A stretch of DNA of 64,000 bases from the NCBI GenBank assembly GCA_948956705.1, contig CARCZS010000007.1, positions 42,594-106,593 of the forward strand, written 5' to 3'. The stretch's first letter is position 1. Each line of letters starts with the position of its first letter. The position numbers were made by a program, and so were the translations under genes. The DNA comes from an uncultured Phocaeicola sp. (GTDB lineage: Bacteria > Bacteroidota > Bacteroidia > Bacteroidales > Bacteroidaceae). The notes beneath the pieces are model-generated. The model ran no database searches, had not been told where the DNA came from, and saw only the letters and a program-made list of their open reading frames with translations. This document shows, piece after piece, positions 53,802 to 62,438 of this stretch.

Positions 53802-53870
53802 CTGAGTTTTCGGATGGTAACTGTTTGACTTATATCAAGAAATAGAGAGATTCAGACAAACATTCACCAA

Positions 53871-54113
53871 CAAAGGGAAGAGTAAGCCGTTTCGTAGGGT
53901 CAGCCAAGGCTTTTTAAACGGAAGATTATTACAGTCTCCGGCAGCGGACTGTACGGTCCGTTACAGTGGACTGTACGGTCTACCGCAATGGACTATACAG
54001 TCCATTGCCGGAGTCTATAGTAATTCGACCTATAGACAGGCATAATCGAAAGGACGAAAACGCTTAGTCCGGCTAATGAAACGACTTAGGGAGTTCTAGA
54101 CGTATGCAGAGGT
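53871..54113 (+). repeat. 243-bp dispersed intergenic repeat (copy 3)
   Basis: Same length and orientation as 19997-20239, about 86% identical. Its 22-bp array has units near 53945, 53967 and 53989 with cores GGACTGTACGGTC, GGACTGTACGGTC and GGACTATACAGTCC. Differences from copy 2 are concentrated in the array, while the arms are nearly fixed. It sits in the 690-bp gap between the MATE gene and the GntR gene. Confidence 0.85.
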
Positions 54114-54342
54114 TGGAAACCGGAGGAGACAACATCCGGAAACAGGTGTTGGGCCGCTAGCTTTGTAAGCTGAGCCATAGAAATGCACTTTTCATTTCAA
54201 GAACAAGTGCTTTCATTTTAATCTGCCAATGAATGAGGGATAACTTTAAATGACTTCTATATAAATTAAAATAATTATGCAGTATACAATAAAAACTTTT
54301 CTATCGTTTAGACATATTTAACCCCTTATCAAAATAGTCAAT
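54114..54342. other. Intergenic stretch with no recognised feature
   Basis: About 230 bp of A/T-rich sequence. No ORF, promoter or repeat could be supported; a CAACATCCGGAAACAGGTGTTG imperfect inverted pair near 54130-54152 is the only structure (stated by position). Confidence 0.35.
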
Positions 54343-54369
54343 GCCTGTTCTACGGACGGTAAAACAGGC
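54343..54369 (-). terminator. Possible terminator of the GntR/ABC operon
   Basis: GCCTGTT / AACAGGC 7-bp stem with a 13-nt loop about 95 bp after the GntR stop; no T tract, so weak. Confidence 0.4.
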
Positions 54370-54462
54370 AAGACCCAAAAAGCAAGACCGATGCTGTGTT
54401 TGCATTGCTATAAATATAATCCGTATTTATGCTGTCGTGTGCTGAAAAATGTGTTTGTGTTA

Positions 54463-54828
54463 CTATTGCTGTTTCAAATACGCTTTATACATCTTGTCTA
54501 TCTCATTCAGGGGAATCTCCAATGTCTTCAGTTGTCTGAAAAACTCCGGCAAGTCCTCATGCAAGAAAATATCTTTGCGAAGAGTGATGATACGCTCTTT
54601 TGCTCCTGTCGATACAAAATAGCCAATGCCTCGTTTATTGTATATGATTTCCAACCCTTGCAAATAATCATAAGTGCGGACTACCGTATTGGCATTCACT
54701 TCCACTGTGCCGGCATATTCCCTGACCGAAGGAATCCGCTCTTCTTCGGGATATTGCCCTTGCAGAATCTCGTCGCATATTCGGTCGGCTATCTGCAAAT
54801 AAATAGATTTACTTTCCTTAAATTTCAT
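54463..54828 (-). CDS. GntR-family regulator, YtrA subfamily
   Basis: 121 residues: a winged helix (about 1-75; IYLQIADRICDEILQGQYPE, RIPSVREYAGTVEVNANTVV, YDYLQGLEIIYN, GIGYFV) and a short C-terminal helical region of about 45 residues, which defines the YtrA subfamily. Such regulators repress their own ABC operon through AGTGTA-N12/13-TACACT operators; a match lies at 57732-57755 upstream of the ABC ATPase. It overlaps the preceding permease gene by 4 bp. Confidence 0.92.
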   Translation of the reverse strand: MKFKESKSIYLQIADRICDEILQGQYPEEERIPSVREYAGTVEVNANTVVRTYDYLQGLEIIYNKRGIGYFVSTGAKERIITLRKDIFLHEDLPEFFRQLKTLEIPLNEIDKMYKAYLKQQ

Positions 54829-55730
54829 AGCAAACGGAATTTAGGGTTAATAACCTGTGAACGGGTAAAGAGCTTATAGCCCAGCCGCCAGTTAAGTGCG
54901 GTCAGCAAGAAGAAAAATAGAGCACCGGCTCCGGACATAAAGTTCTCTGTCAACCAACTTGAATTATGCTGCATCATATCATACAGCCAATTCCAATGAA
55001 GGGAGCCTGCATTAACCACAACATAGGCAAGCACCAGGCTGACAGCAATTATGATTCCTGTAGTTTTAACAAACGCAGACTTATACCAGATATTTCCTCC
55101 TAAAATATATAATGAATGAAACCACAACAGGATAGAGAACACACACAGCCAATTATAAAACATAGTTTGTTCGATAATTCGAGAACTTTCACCATCCCAT
55201 ACTTGTACCGGGTAAGTCACAAAAGGATTGAATACATTACATGACATTTCCCACACCTGAGGCAGTACAAAAGTATTCACAGCATCAGGAAAATCAAAAA
55301 GGGGTACAAACAGAAAGTGAGTCAGTTCCGCCAAAACAGAAGCTCCGATTAAAAGGATAACCGTTCCCACCGTCACATAACATGCGCATGCTACAAACTT
55401 TTCAATAGAAGTAGCAGGAACCATCAAATAGGCTATACGAAGCTCCTTAGTACGCATATTTTCCATAATACGAGAAGCGAAATAAAGGAAAGCAACAACC
55501 GTTATCACTATGAATGTCTGAAAATGCCCTTGTGTAAAATCAGAAGAAGTTCTTTCGGTGATACGAGCTATTTCATATCCATCATACTTTGCCATAATAC
55601 CTAAATAGGTAAGTAAAAAAGCGGAATACAAACCCAAAAAACCAAACAGGTTCTTTTTCCTGTTTCCCATAATCTCGCGTTTCATCACCATGGCGATACG
55701 CGACAAACAAAAGAAGTTATTAGTATACAT
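54825..55730 (-). CDS. ABC-2-like membrane protein, copy B
   Basis: 301 residues with about six hydrophobic segments. It is a paralogue of the 55944-56846 protein: both start with M-TN-FF-SRIAMVMKREIM, and both end GYKLFTRSQVINPKFRLL or the close variant GYTLFTRSQVIKPKFRLI. The middle has diverged to low identity. It probably forms the membrane part of an export ABC transporter with the ATPase at 56862-57704, possibly as a heterodimer with copy A. Substrate unknown. Confidence 0.8.
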   Translation of the reverse strand: MYTNNFFCLSRIAMVMKREIMGNRKKNLFGFLGLYSAFLLTYLGIMAKYDGYEIARITERTSSDFTQGHFQTFIVITVVAFLYFASRIMENMRTKELRIAYLMVPATSIEKFVACACYVTVGTVILLIGASVLAELTHFLFVPLFDFPDAVNTFVLPQVWEMSCNVFNPFVTYPVQVWDGESSRIIEQTMFYNWLCVFSILLWFHSLYILGGNIWYKSAFVKTTGIIIAVSLVLAYVVVNAGSLHWNWLYDMMQHNSSWLTENFMSGAGALFFFLLTALNWRLGYKLFTRSQVINPKFRLL

Positions 55731-55947
55731 AATGTGCCTGTGTCTTTATTTGTTCAACATTGTATATGATTTCCAGCCCTTGCAAATAATCATAAGTGCG
55801 GACTACTGTATCGGCATTCATCTCCACTGAGCTTGCAAATTCTCTGACCGAAGGAATCCGCTCTTCTCCGGGATATTGTCCTTGCAGCATCTCGTCGCAT
55901 GCTCCGGTTATCTGCCGATAGATGAATTGACTCTCTTCATATTTCAT
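55720..55947 (-). pseudogene. Truncated GntR (YtrA-type) remnant in a duplicated unit
   Basis: The first 63 residues are a close copy of the full regulator's wing-helix domain (EERIPSVREFASSVEMNADT, YDYLQGLEIIYN). The frame then diverges at 55762 into 12 unrelated residues and stops, lacking the GYFV wing end and the C-terminal region. The fusion point (ATTG at 55759-55762) coincides with a sequence shared with the end of the ATPase gene. It still has an ORF and overlaps both flanking permease genes by 4 and 11 bp, so a short protein may be made. Confidence 0.8.
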
Positions 55948-56846
55948 ATCAACCGGAATTTGGGTTTAATCACTTGCGAACGGGTAAAGAGCGTATAGCC
56001 CAGCCACCAGTTGAACATTGTGAAGGCACTGAAGAAAGCGCCGCCCAATGCAAGCAGTTTGTTCAGAGTCATCCATTGGAAATTCTCTTCCAGCCAGTCG
56101 TGAAGCCCCATCATGCCTTCTTTTCCTATCCATTCCACAATCTGTACCGTAATAATAGAGCCAAGAATAGAAATCACAATCAGTGTCCCCAAAGTCTTGA
56201 GAAAAGCTCTCTTGTACCAAAAACTTCCTCCCAAAACATAGAGTGAGTGTGACCAAATCAGAAAGCTCCATCCACAAGCCTCACCCAGCCAAGGCATATA
56301 CTCCATAGTAAAAGCATTAGAACCTCTGAATGACTGTTCACCGTCTACAGCAATCATAGAAAACACCTTGAACAGCGCAGAATGATGAAATATATCAGGC
56401 AAATTAAACAAAGGAAGCAAAATATAACGGGTAATCTCCGCCAAAAGCAGTCCGACAGTAACCACTACCACAAATCCCAGCGTAGCCATCAGGAAGCGTG
56501 CCACATATTTCTCTACCATCGTTGCAGGAAGCATCAAAAAAGAGATGCGCATTTCCTTATTCTTCATATTATCCAAAATGCCGGAAGCATAAATCAAACT
56601 CCCCAACATGAAGATAAAGATGAAAGAACCCATGACATTCGTACAATAACGCGTAAAGAACAGAACCGGATTAGCAAATGTATTTTCTGCATTTACGCTC
56701 ATTCCCCACATATTGCCTACCATTACTATTGCAAAAGCGGCATAAAGTCCGATTAAACTATACAGGTTCTTTTTCCAGTTTTCCATAATCTCGCGTTTCA
56801 TCACCATGGCGATACGCGAAAAGCTAAAGAAATGATTAGTATCCAT
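55944..56846 (-). CDS. ABC-2-like membrane protein, copy A
   Basis: 300 residues with about six hydrophobic segments. N- and C-terminal stretches are shared with copy B as noted there. It starts 15 bp after the ATPase gene, the ancestral position. It likely forms the permease of the transporter. Neither permease has a recognisable substrate motif. Confidence 0.8.
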   Translation of the reverse strand: MDTNHFFSFSRIAMVMKREIMENWKKNLYSLIGLYAAFAIVMVGNMWGMSVNAENTFANPVLFFTRYCTNVMGSFIFIFMLGSLIYASGILDNMKNKEMRISFLMLPATMVEKYVARFLMATLGFVVVVTVGLLLAEITRYILLPLFNLPDIFHHSALFKVFSMIAVDGEQSFRGSNAFTMEYMPWLGEACGWSFLIWSHSLYVLGGSFWYKRAFLKTLGTLIVISILGSIITVQIVEWIGKEGMMGLHDWLEENFQWMTLNKLLALGGAFFSAFTMFNWWLGYTLFTRSQVIKPKFRLI

Positions 56847-56861
56847 AATGTGTCTGTGTCT

Positions 56862-57704
56862 TTACTTGTTAAATATTGATTGCATTTTTTCTCTTTCTGC
56901 CAACATTGCGTTGAACAGCACTTCCAGATTCAGCTTGGTTTCTTCGTTATAAACATTGGGAAGAATCACGCTGTTGCCCTGAACCGAAGGCTGTACATAC
57001 AGTGCGGCTTCTGTCGGCTCATTCATTCCTTGTTCTGCAAAATACAGTTTCCCACAAATATCCTTAACTGATTCATTCAGTAATACATGGGTACCGTCGA
57101 TTATCACCACATGATCCAACAGACTGTCAATATCCCTCACTTGATGGGTAGAAATAACCACTGACTTGTCGTCTGTCATGCCCGATGCAATCACCTTGCG
57201 GAACTGACTTTTGGAAGGAATGTCCAGTCCGTTACTGGGTTCATCCATGACCAGCAAAGAAGTATTGGCAGCCAATGCAAAACACATGAAAGCCTTTTTC
57301 TTCTGTCCCATAGACAGTTCTCCCAAATGAATGTCCTCATTCATATCAAAATCATGGAGGCAGGCTTTTAACTGTTCATTGCTGAAAGCCGGATAAAAGG
57401 GAGCATTCAGTTTTACGTATTGTTTCAAGCTGACGGATGGTAATGCAAATTCCTCGGGAACCAAAAACATATCCTGCAATGTCAAAGGATAACGCAACGA
57501 AACGTCCACTCCTTTATAGAGCACTTTACCTCCTTGCGGACGGAGTAACCCTGTCATTAAATAGAGCAAAGTAGATTTACCGGTACCATTCTTACCCAAA
57601 AGACCATAAACCGAACCTTTATCTAGTGTCAGCGAAAAGTCATTAAAGACTTTTTGTTTCCTCTTTCCATAACTGAAAGATAAGTTCTTTACTTCAATCA
57701 TCAT
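56862..57704 (-). CDS. ABC transporter ATP-binding protein
   Basis: 280 residues, all nucleotide-binding landmarks present: Walker A GLLGKNGTGKST (35-46), Q-loop region LVPEEFALPS, signature LSMGQ (130-134), Walker B LLVMDEPSNGLD (150-161) and the switch His in STHQVRD. It is first in the operon and presumably drives the two membrane proteins. The 3' end shares TTAACAAGTAAAGACACAG-like sequence with the duplication junction at 55720-55762. Confidence 0.94.
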   Translation of the reverse strand: MMIEVKNLSFSYGKRKQKVFNDFSLTLDKGSVYGLLGKNGTGKSTLLYLMTGLLRPQGGKVLYKGVDVSLRYPLTLQDMFLVPEEFALPSVSLKQYVKLNAPFYPAFSNEQLKACLHDFDMNEDIHLGELSMGQKKKAFMCFALAANTSLLVMDEPSNGLDIPSKSQFRKVIASGMTDDKSVVISTHQVRDIDSLLDHVVIIDGTHVLLNESVKDICGKLYFAEQGMNEPTEAALYVQPSVQGNSVILPNVYNEETKLNLEVLFNAMLAEREKMQSIFNK

Positions 57705-57731
57705 TGTGTTTATGTATTTAATTAGTTATTT

Positions 57732-57755
57732 AGTGTATTAGTTTATTAGTACACT
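57732..57755 (-). promoter_or_regulatory. YtrA-type operator
   Basis: AGTGTA (57732-57737), 12 bp, TACACT (57750-57755): a perfect inverted repeat. It immediately follows the -7 box, over the expected transcription start of the ABC operon, so binding of the GntR regulator encoded in the same operon would block transcription. The motif is the one known for YtrA regulators in Firmicutes (spacing 13 there). Confidence 0.75.
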
Positions 57756-57756
57756 G

Positions 57757-57764
57757 CAAATGTA
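57757..57764 (-). promoter_or_regulatory. -7 box of the ABC/GntR operon
   Basis: Minus-strand TACATTTG, next to the YtrA-type operator and 53 bp before the ATPase ATG. Confidence 0.6.
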
Positions 57765-57905
57765 TAGATATTATTGGAATAAGCAAGAAGGGAAGGGGCT
57801 ATTTAACCTCTATTAACCACCTAAGTTACATACAAACGAATCAAGCGGGCAATCACTCAGTACTGTCCGCTCGAAGTCAGGATAAATAAATGAAAAAAAG
57901 AAAGA

Positions 57906-59321
57906 CTACTTAATTCCTTCCAAAGCTTTCGTAGCCGTCTCATTTCCAGGATCTATCTCCAATATTTTATTCCAATAAATCTTGGACTGGGGATAATCGG
58001 AGTTCACAAAATAATAATATCCCAAGTAACTGTTACATTCCACCAATAGAGATTTAGATGCATCCGGTTTCTGCTCTAAAATAGAGAGTGCCGCTTCATA
58101 ATAGGGTTTTGCCAATCCCTGAGTAGTTTCAGGATCACGCAAAGAATTGACGCGGGCCCGCCAAAAGTTACCTAAATAATTATCGGGAACCTTTTCTGCT
58201 ACCTGAGCAAAGACAGTATCGGCTTCTGCCAGATACTCCTGCTGCTTATCTTTATAGGTAGAATCGGTCGCAGCATAATAGTTCAGACGACCGTATAAAA
58301 ACAGGTCGCTCACTTCAGATTTATCTTTCAACGCATCCAGATACTCTTTATAGGCAATAATAGCATTCGGATAGTTTCCTTGTTTTTCGTATATCTCTGA
58401 TATTTCTTTATGAATGTCGGGATGTTGGTTATCCATAGACAAGGCCTTATGAAACTGGGCAATTGCTTCATCATATTGCTTCGTCCCGGCAAGCAGACGT
58501 GCGAAATAAATATAGTCCAAATACACGAAATCAGGATTATCAGGGTTGGCAAAGAAAGTTGCTGCATCTTCCAGTCCGGCCTGATAAGCTTTCAGTTCCA
58601 TGTCGTTATACATGGCCAGGCGCTTCAATACGTGACTGTCGGGAGATGACGCCAAGCCTTTCTTTACAATATCTAAAGATTTATCATAATCTTTGTTCAG
58701 ATAAAGTAACATGGCATAGCGTGTGTAGTCTTGTTCGGCGGGAACACCTGTCTTCATATAAACTTCATAGGCTGCTTTTGCTTTGCCATATTGTCCCATG
58801 GTGTAATATACATCCCCCAATTCTTTATTGATACGGTTGTCATCGGGTGTCTTAGCCTGTAAACGCATCAACATATCTATAGAGAGCTGTGGGTCGACTC
58901 CCTTATAAACTTCGGCGTACTTTAAATAGGCATCGCTACAGTTTTCATCCAAATAAATAGCTTGATTATAATCGCTGCTGGCTTTATTGGCATCATTCAG
59001 TGCCAAAGCGACATCACCGCTCAGCAGGTAGGCGAGGGCACATTTCCCATTAACATCCTTCGCACGTTGGGCGTATTCGGCGGCTATGTCATTCTTGCCT
59101 TGCTTTAAATAAGCACGTCCAATCTCAACCAAAAGGTCTGTATTCTTCTTGTTTTTTCCTTTCAGCAAATTATCAAAAGCATCGGCCGCTGCGGTCGGAT
59201 TATCTTTTATCAATGCGGCGGCCTGTTGCACTTGTTGCGTCCATTCGCTGCCGACAGGCTTCTGCCCCCATAATGTGGCAACAAAGCACAAGCTCATTAC
59301 GGTTAATAAATATTTCTTCAT
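57906..59321 (-). CDS. TPR-repeat protein of the TonB/ExbB cluster
   Basis: 471 residues: a signal peptide (LTVMSLCFVATLWG, cleaved before QKP) and about ten tetratricopeptide-like repeats covering 30-460 (for example ALNDANKASSDYNQAIYLDE and GNYPNAIIAYKEYLDALKD). It is likely periplasmic and a protein-protein scaffold. It is the last gene after the PstS-like gene (29-bp gap); the cluster exbB-exbD-exbD-tonB-pstS-like-TPR is shared by many Bacteroides, so a role tied to TonB energy transduction is suggested by context only. Confidence 0.82.
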   Translation of the reverse strand: MKKYLLTVMSLCFVATLWGQKPVGSEWTQQVQQAAALIKDNPTAAADAFDNLLKGKNKKNTDLLVEIGRAYLKQGKNDIAAEYAQRAKDVNGKCALAYLLSGDVALALNDANKASSDYNQAIYLDENCSDAYLKYAEVYKGVDPQLSIDMLMRLQAKTPDDNRINKELGDVYYTMGQYGKAKAAYEVYMKTGVPAEQDYTRYAMLLYLNKDYDKSLDIVKKGLASSPDSHVLKRLAMYNDMELKAYQAGLEDAATFFANPDNPDFVYLDYIYFARLLAGTKQYDEAIAQFHKALSMDNQHPDIHKEISEIYEKQGNYPNAIIAYKEYLDALKDKSEVSDLFLYGRLNYYAATDSTYKDKQQEYLAEADTVFAQVAEKVPDNYLGNFWRARVNSLRDPETTQGLAKPYYEAALSILEQKPDASKSLLVECNSYLGYYYFVNSDYPQSKIYWNKILEIDPGNETATKALEGIK

Positions 59322-59350
59322 GACTTTCTTTTTTTCTATTCATTTAATAC

Positions 59351-60292
59351 CTATTCATCTTGCACGTTAACAATTCTCACAGCAGCCGTAGCCGGTACCA
59401 AACCCGACTTCAGGATAATGCGCTGTCCACGGAAGTCTGTCAAGAAAGACGACAAGCCGGAAGGAAGGCCGCTTTTGGGATCATTGAGCAAGATGTACAC
59501 ATTGCGGGTTAATGGATATTGATTCAAAGCCAGATAAGCCTGATAAGGTTTGAAACTATTTTCCACTGTAGCCGAATCCGCACGGCTTACCGCCATCACC
59601 CGGATGGCTTTATGAAAAGAGAGACGAGTGCTGTCTGCATCATTACCAACCCAATTCACACCAATAACGCCAAGTGCATCGGGATGACGGGCTACATAAG
59701 AAATGACTTCGGGATTCGTCTTTTGTGCTTTCAGGTTGTCGGAAAGCGCTTGTCCGCCACAAATTGAGTCAATCGCATAGTGTACCGTACTCGAATTCGG
59801 ATTATCAAACACAAGTTGCAATTTCCCTAAACGTGACTTCGGATAGAGTTGTTTCCAGTCGCTAACCTTCCCTGTCAGAATCTTCTTGAATTGGTTGACT
59901 GTAATCAGCGAATCTTTATTTTGTTCATTGACGATGAGTGCCAGGCCATCAGTAGCCATCTTGACAGAAACCGGAAAGAATTTCTTATCATTGAAATAAT
60001 TCACTTCTTTATCGGTCAATTGCCGCGTGGTGATGGCCAGGCGTACGCTGTCTTTCAGCAACAAGTTCATTGCTTCTACTTCACTGCAATATATAGGTCG
60101 TATTGTAGCTTCAGGATTTAATGCCTGAAAAACTTGCAGTTCTTCTTCTATAATAGGACGAAAAGTTTCATCCACCGCTATTTGAATGTTACCTGAAGTC
60201 AGCGTATCATCCTCTCCCGGTTTGGGCTTGCTGCCGCAACTGCCAAGCAGCAGCAACAAACCCGCCAGTAATGTAATAAACAGTTTCACCAT
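59351..60292 (-). CDS. PstS-like phosphate-type substrate-binding lipoprotein
   Basis: 313 residues from 60292, with a lipoprotein signal (FITLLAGLLLLLGSC, Cys18). The mature part is a type II periplasmic binding fold (NIQIAVDETFRPIIEEELQV, LAITTRQLTDKEVNY, and FDNPNSSTVHYAIDS as the ligand loop). No pst transporter genes adjoin. Its place between tonB and the TPR gene suggests it works with the energy-transduction complex rather than with an ABC importer (inference). Confidence 0.82.
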   Translation of the reverse strand: MVKLFITLLAGLLLLLGSCGSKPKPGEDDTLTSGNIQIAVDETFRPIIEEELQVFQALNPEATIRPIYCSEVEAMNLLLKDSVRLAITTRQLTDKEVNYFNDKKFFPVSVKMATDGLALIVNEQNKDSLITVNQFKKILTGKVSDWKQLYPKSRLGKLQLVFDNPNSSTVHYAIDSICGGQALSDNLKAQKTNPEVISYVARHPDALGVIGVNWVGNDADSTRLSFHKAIRVMAVSRADSATVENSFKPYQAYLALNQYPLTRNVYILLNDPKSGLPSGLSSFLTDFRGQRIILKSGLVPATAAVRIVNVQDE

Positions 60293-60302
60293 CTTCTTCG
60301 GA

Positions 60303-61115
60303 TTATTGTAACTTGAACGTGATAGGAACATTATAGTACACAGGAACGTTGCGTCCATTCTGCCGTCCCGGAATCCATTTGGGCAAAGACTGTATGACAC
60401 GTACCGCCTCCTTGTCACAATAGGGATCAAGTGAACGCACCACTTTTACGTCCTTTACTTCTCCTGTGGCCGAAACGACAAATCGAACAAAAACTTTTCC
60501 CTGAATACCGTTTTCGGCTGCAATAGTGGGATAATGCAGATTCTTACTTATATAAGAAAGCAATTCCTTATCGCCTCCGGGAAACTGCGGCATCTGCTCC
60601 ACCATCGTATAAGGCTTTTCTTCCGGTTCCGGAGCTTTCGTTATCACCTCCTTCAACTCGGCAATATCCTTGCCATTCAGTTCATCATTTCCCTTTACAT
60701 CGGCAATGGAGATAGCGACTTTAGTTTGTGTCAACTCGTTCTGGCTCTTTATATCATCATCTTCATGCACCTCTTCATCCTTTTTAATGACAGGGGCGGT
60801 AAATTTGATAGAACTTTTCAGAGCAGGGGGTGGAGCAACCGGTTCCACCTTTTTGAACTCTTCCTGCTTCACTTCCGGCTCTTCCAACTGTGAGAGAGTA
60901 GTTACTTCGGTCATTACCTCTTGTTGTTTCGGTGTAGCCAACTTAACCAACGTCGGTATACTGAAACCAATCGCAGCAATTACTACCACCAATACCATCG
61001 CTAGCGTATGACGCTTGGGCGAATTGGCACGCATCTTATAAGCACCGTACGCCTTGTTCTTATCTTGGAATACCAATTCACACCATTCGGGTGAGGTTAA
61101 ATCTATTTTTGACAT
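60303..61115 (-). CDS. tonB: TonB energy-transducing protein
   Basis: 270 residues: a short cytoplasmic segment with KAYGAYKMR, one transmembrane helix (about 36-58), a Pro/Glu/Lys-rich periplasmic linker, and a C-terminal TonB domain (NLHYPTIAAENGIQGKVFVR, KAV-like DPYCDKEAVRVIQSLPKWIP). The C-terminal domain contacts TonB boxes of outer-membrane receptors such as the one at the left edge. It is 28 bp after the second exbD. Confidence 0.93.
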   Translation of the reverse strand: MSKIDLTSPEWCELVFQDKNKAYGAYKMRANSPKRHTLAMVLVVVIAAIGFSIPTLVKLATPKQQEVMTEVTTLSQLEEPEVKQEEFKKVEPVAPPPALKSSIKFTAPVIKKDEEVHEDDDIKSQNELTQTKVAISIADVKGNDELNGKDIAELKEVITKAPEPEEKPYTMVEQMPQFPGGDKELLSYISKNLHYPTIAAENGIQGKVFVRFVVSATGEVKDVKVVRSLDPYCDKEAVRVIQSLPKWIPGRQNGRNVPVYYNVPITFKLQ

Positions 61116-61142
61116 GTTATTTCCTCCGTTTAGGTGTTTATA

Positions 61143-61793
61143 CTATTCCGCGATGTGATTGGTCAGATCGCCTTTCGTATCAAAATTCTTCATTAAGAAC
61201 TGATCGGCATCCGCCATATCCGTTATCACATACTTACCTATATTGCATATCTGCATTTCATCAAGGGCATCTATCAGATTTTTATAAGAAGAATCGTCTG
61301 TAGCTTTGATAATCACGGTGGGGGTATCCTTTCCGCTTTTTATCTCAGCCAGTTGCTTCTTATAGTCATCTTCCGATATTTTAAGTTCGGCTTTTTGCTT
61401 CTTCAGCTCGTTTACTTCACGAACTGCCGCCGAGTTCTTCTTCAATAAAACAGACCGCAGACCGTCAGCGTTATAAGTTGTCTCCTTCAGCGAGGTGTAA
61501 TCTTTGTAGTTCGGTTCACCTTCGTAATAATACAGCTTATCGTTTCCAGCCAACAAAAGTGTGATGGCCTGAGAAGCTTTCACCTTGCTTTGTTGTTCTT
61601 CGGTAATGTTCTTATCGTTGCTCGGCATACTTATTTCCATCGTCTGAGGTTTGCTCAGCGTGGTACACAGCATAAAGAAAGTAATCAGCAACATATTCAT
61701 ATCCACCATCGGTGTGAAATCCACGCGAACGGTCATTTTTTTCTGCTTCGTGCCTTTCCCTTTTTTGCTGCTTTCTTGTACTTCAGCACTCAT
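61143..61793 (-). CDS. exbD: ExbD-family biopolymer transport protein (second copy)
   Basis: 216 residues with the ExbD N-terminal helix (VDFTPMVDMNMLLITFFMLC, containing the conserved Asp) and a long periplasmic domain. A helical insertion (REVNELKKQKAELKISEDDY) makes it longer than E. coli ExbD (141 aa). Tandem exbD copies are usual in Bacteroidetes TonB clusters, giving heteromeric ExbD pairs. Confidence 0.92.
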   Translation of the reverse strand: MSAEVQESSKKGKGTKQKKMTVRVDFTPMVDMNMLLITFFMLCTTLSKPQTMEISMPSNDKNITEEQQSKVKASQAITLLLAGNDKLYYYEGEPNYKDYTSLKETTYNADGLRSVLLKKNSAAVREVNELKKQKAELKISEDDYKKQLAEIKSGKDTPTVIIKATDDSSYKNLIDALDEMQICNIGKYVITDMADADQFLMKNFDTKGDLTNHIAE

Positions 61794-61804
61794 AATTCGT
61801 CATT

Positions 61805-62410
61805 TTATTTTTCAGAAGTAGTTTTCAGAGAGGTAATCAGATTATACCGGTTCTCTCTGAGATCCTGAAGTGAGTTCATTACTTTTTTAATAACAGCGTA
61901 AGGGGTATTGGCATCCGCTTTAATAGCAATACGTAAATCAGAATTCACCGCCCGGGCATTACGCACCCAGGACTTAAACTGATTGTCGGTGCTGTCACAA
62001 GGAATACCTTCATTCTTCAATATCCGGTCTTGCTTTTCCGTCGGCAAATCCAGAAACTTCGGCATACTTTTCATCGGTACACCAAAAGTAGAAGCAACGA
62101 TAAATTTCTGCTCCTGCTCGGGAGTGAACTTTACCCCATACTCTTCACCCATTTTCTCCAATACAGCTTTCATGTCCGGCTGCTTGTCGAGGCTCATAAA
62201 TATCTTTCCAGCCGGATCAACCAAAATCTGGAGAATATTCGTTTCCGGTATTTTAATCTCGGATACGGACGCGGGAGTGAACACCTCTACCGGCTCTTTC
62301 TTTACAAATGTTGAAGTCAACATAAAGAAGGTCAATAGCAATACAGTGACATCACTCATAGCCGTCATGTCTATGAACATACTTTTCTTTTTAATCTTTG
62401 CTCTACCCAT
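61805..62410 (-). CDS. exbD: ExbD-family biopolymer transport protein (first copy)
   Basis: 201 residues with IDMTAMSDVTVLLLTFFMLT (the membrane Asp is in the MSD segment) and a distinct periplasmic half with VDPAGKIFMSLDKQPDMKAV. It differs strongly from the second copy, so the two are not a recent duplication. The gaps to exbB (28 bp) and to exbD 2 (11 bp) support one operon. Confidence 0.92.
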   Translation of the reverse strand: MGRAKIKKKSMFIDMTAMSDVTVLLLTFFMLTSTFVKKEPVEVFTPASVSEIKIPETNILQILVDPAGKIFMSLDKQPDMKAVLEKMGEEYGVKFTPEQEQKFIVASTFGVPMKSMPKFLDLPTEKQDRILKNEGIPCDSTDNQFKSWVRNARAVNSDLRIAIKADANTPYAVIKKVMNSLQDLRENRYNLITSLKTTSEK

Positions 62411-62438
62411 AGTAGTTTGATTTTAAGGGTTAGCACGA

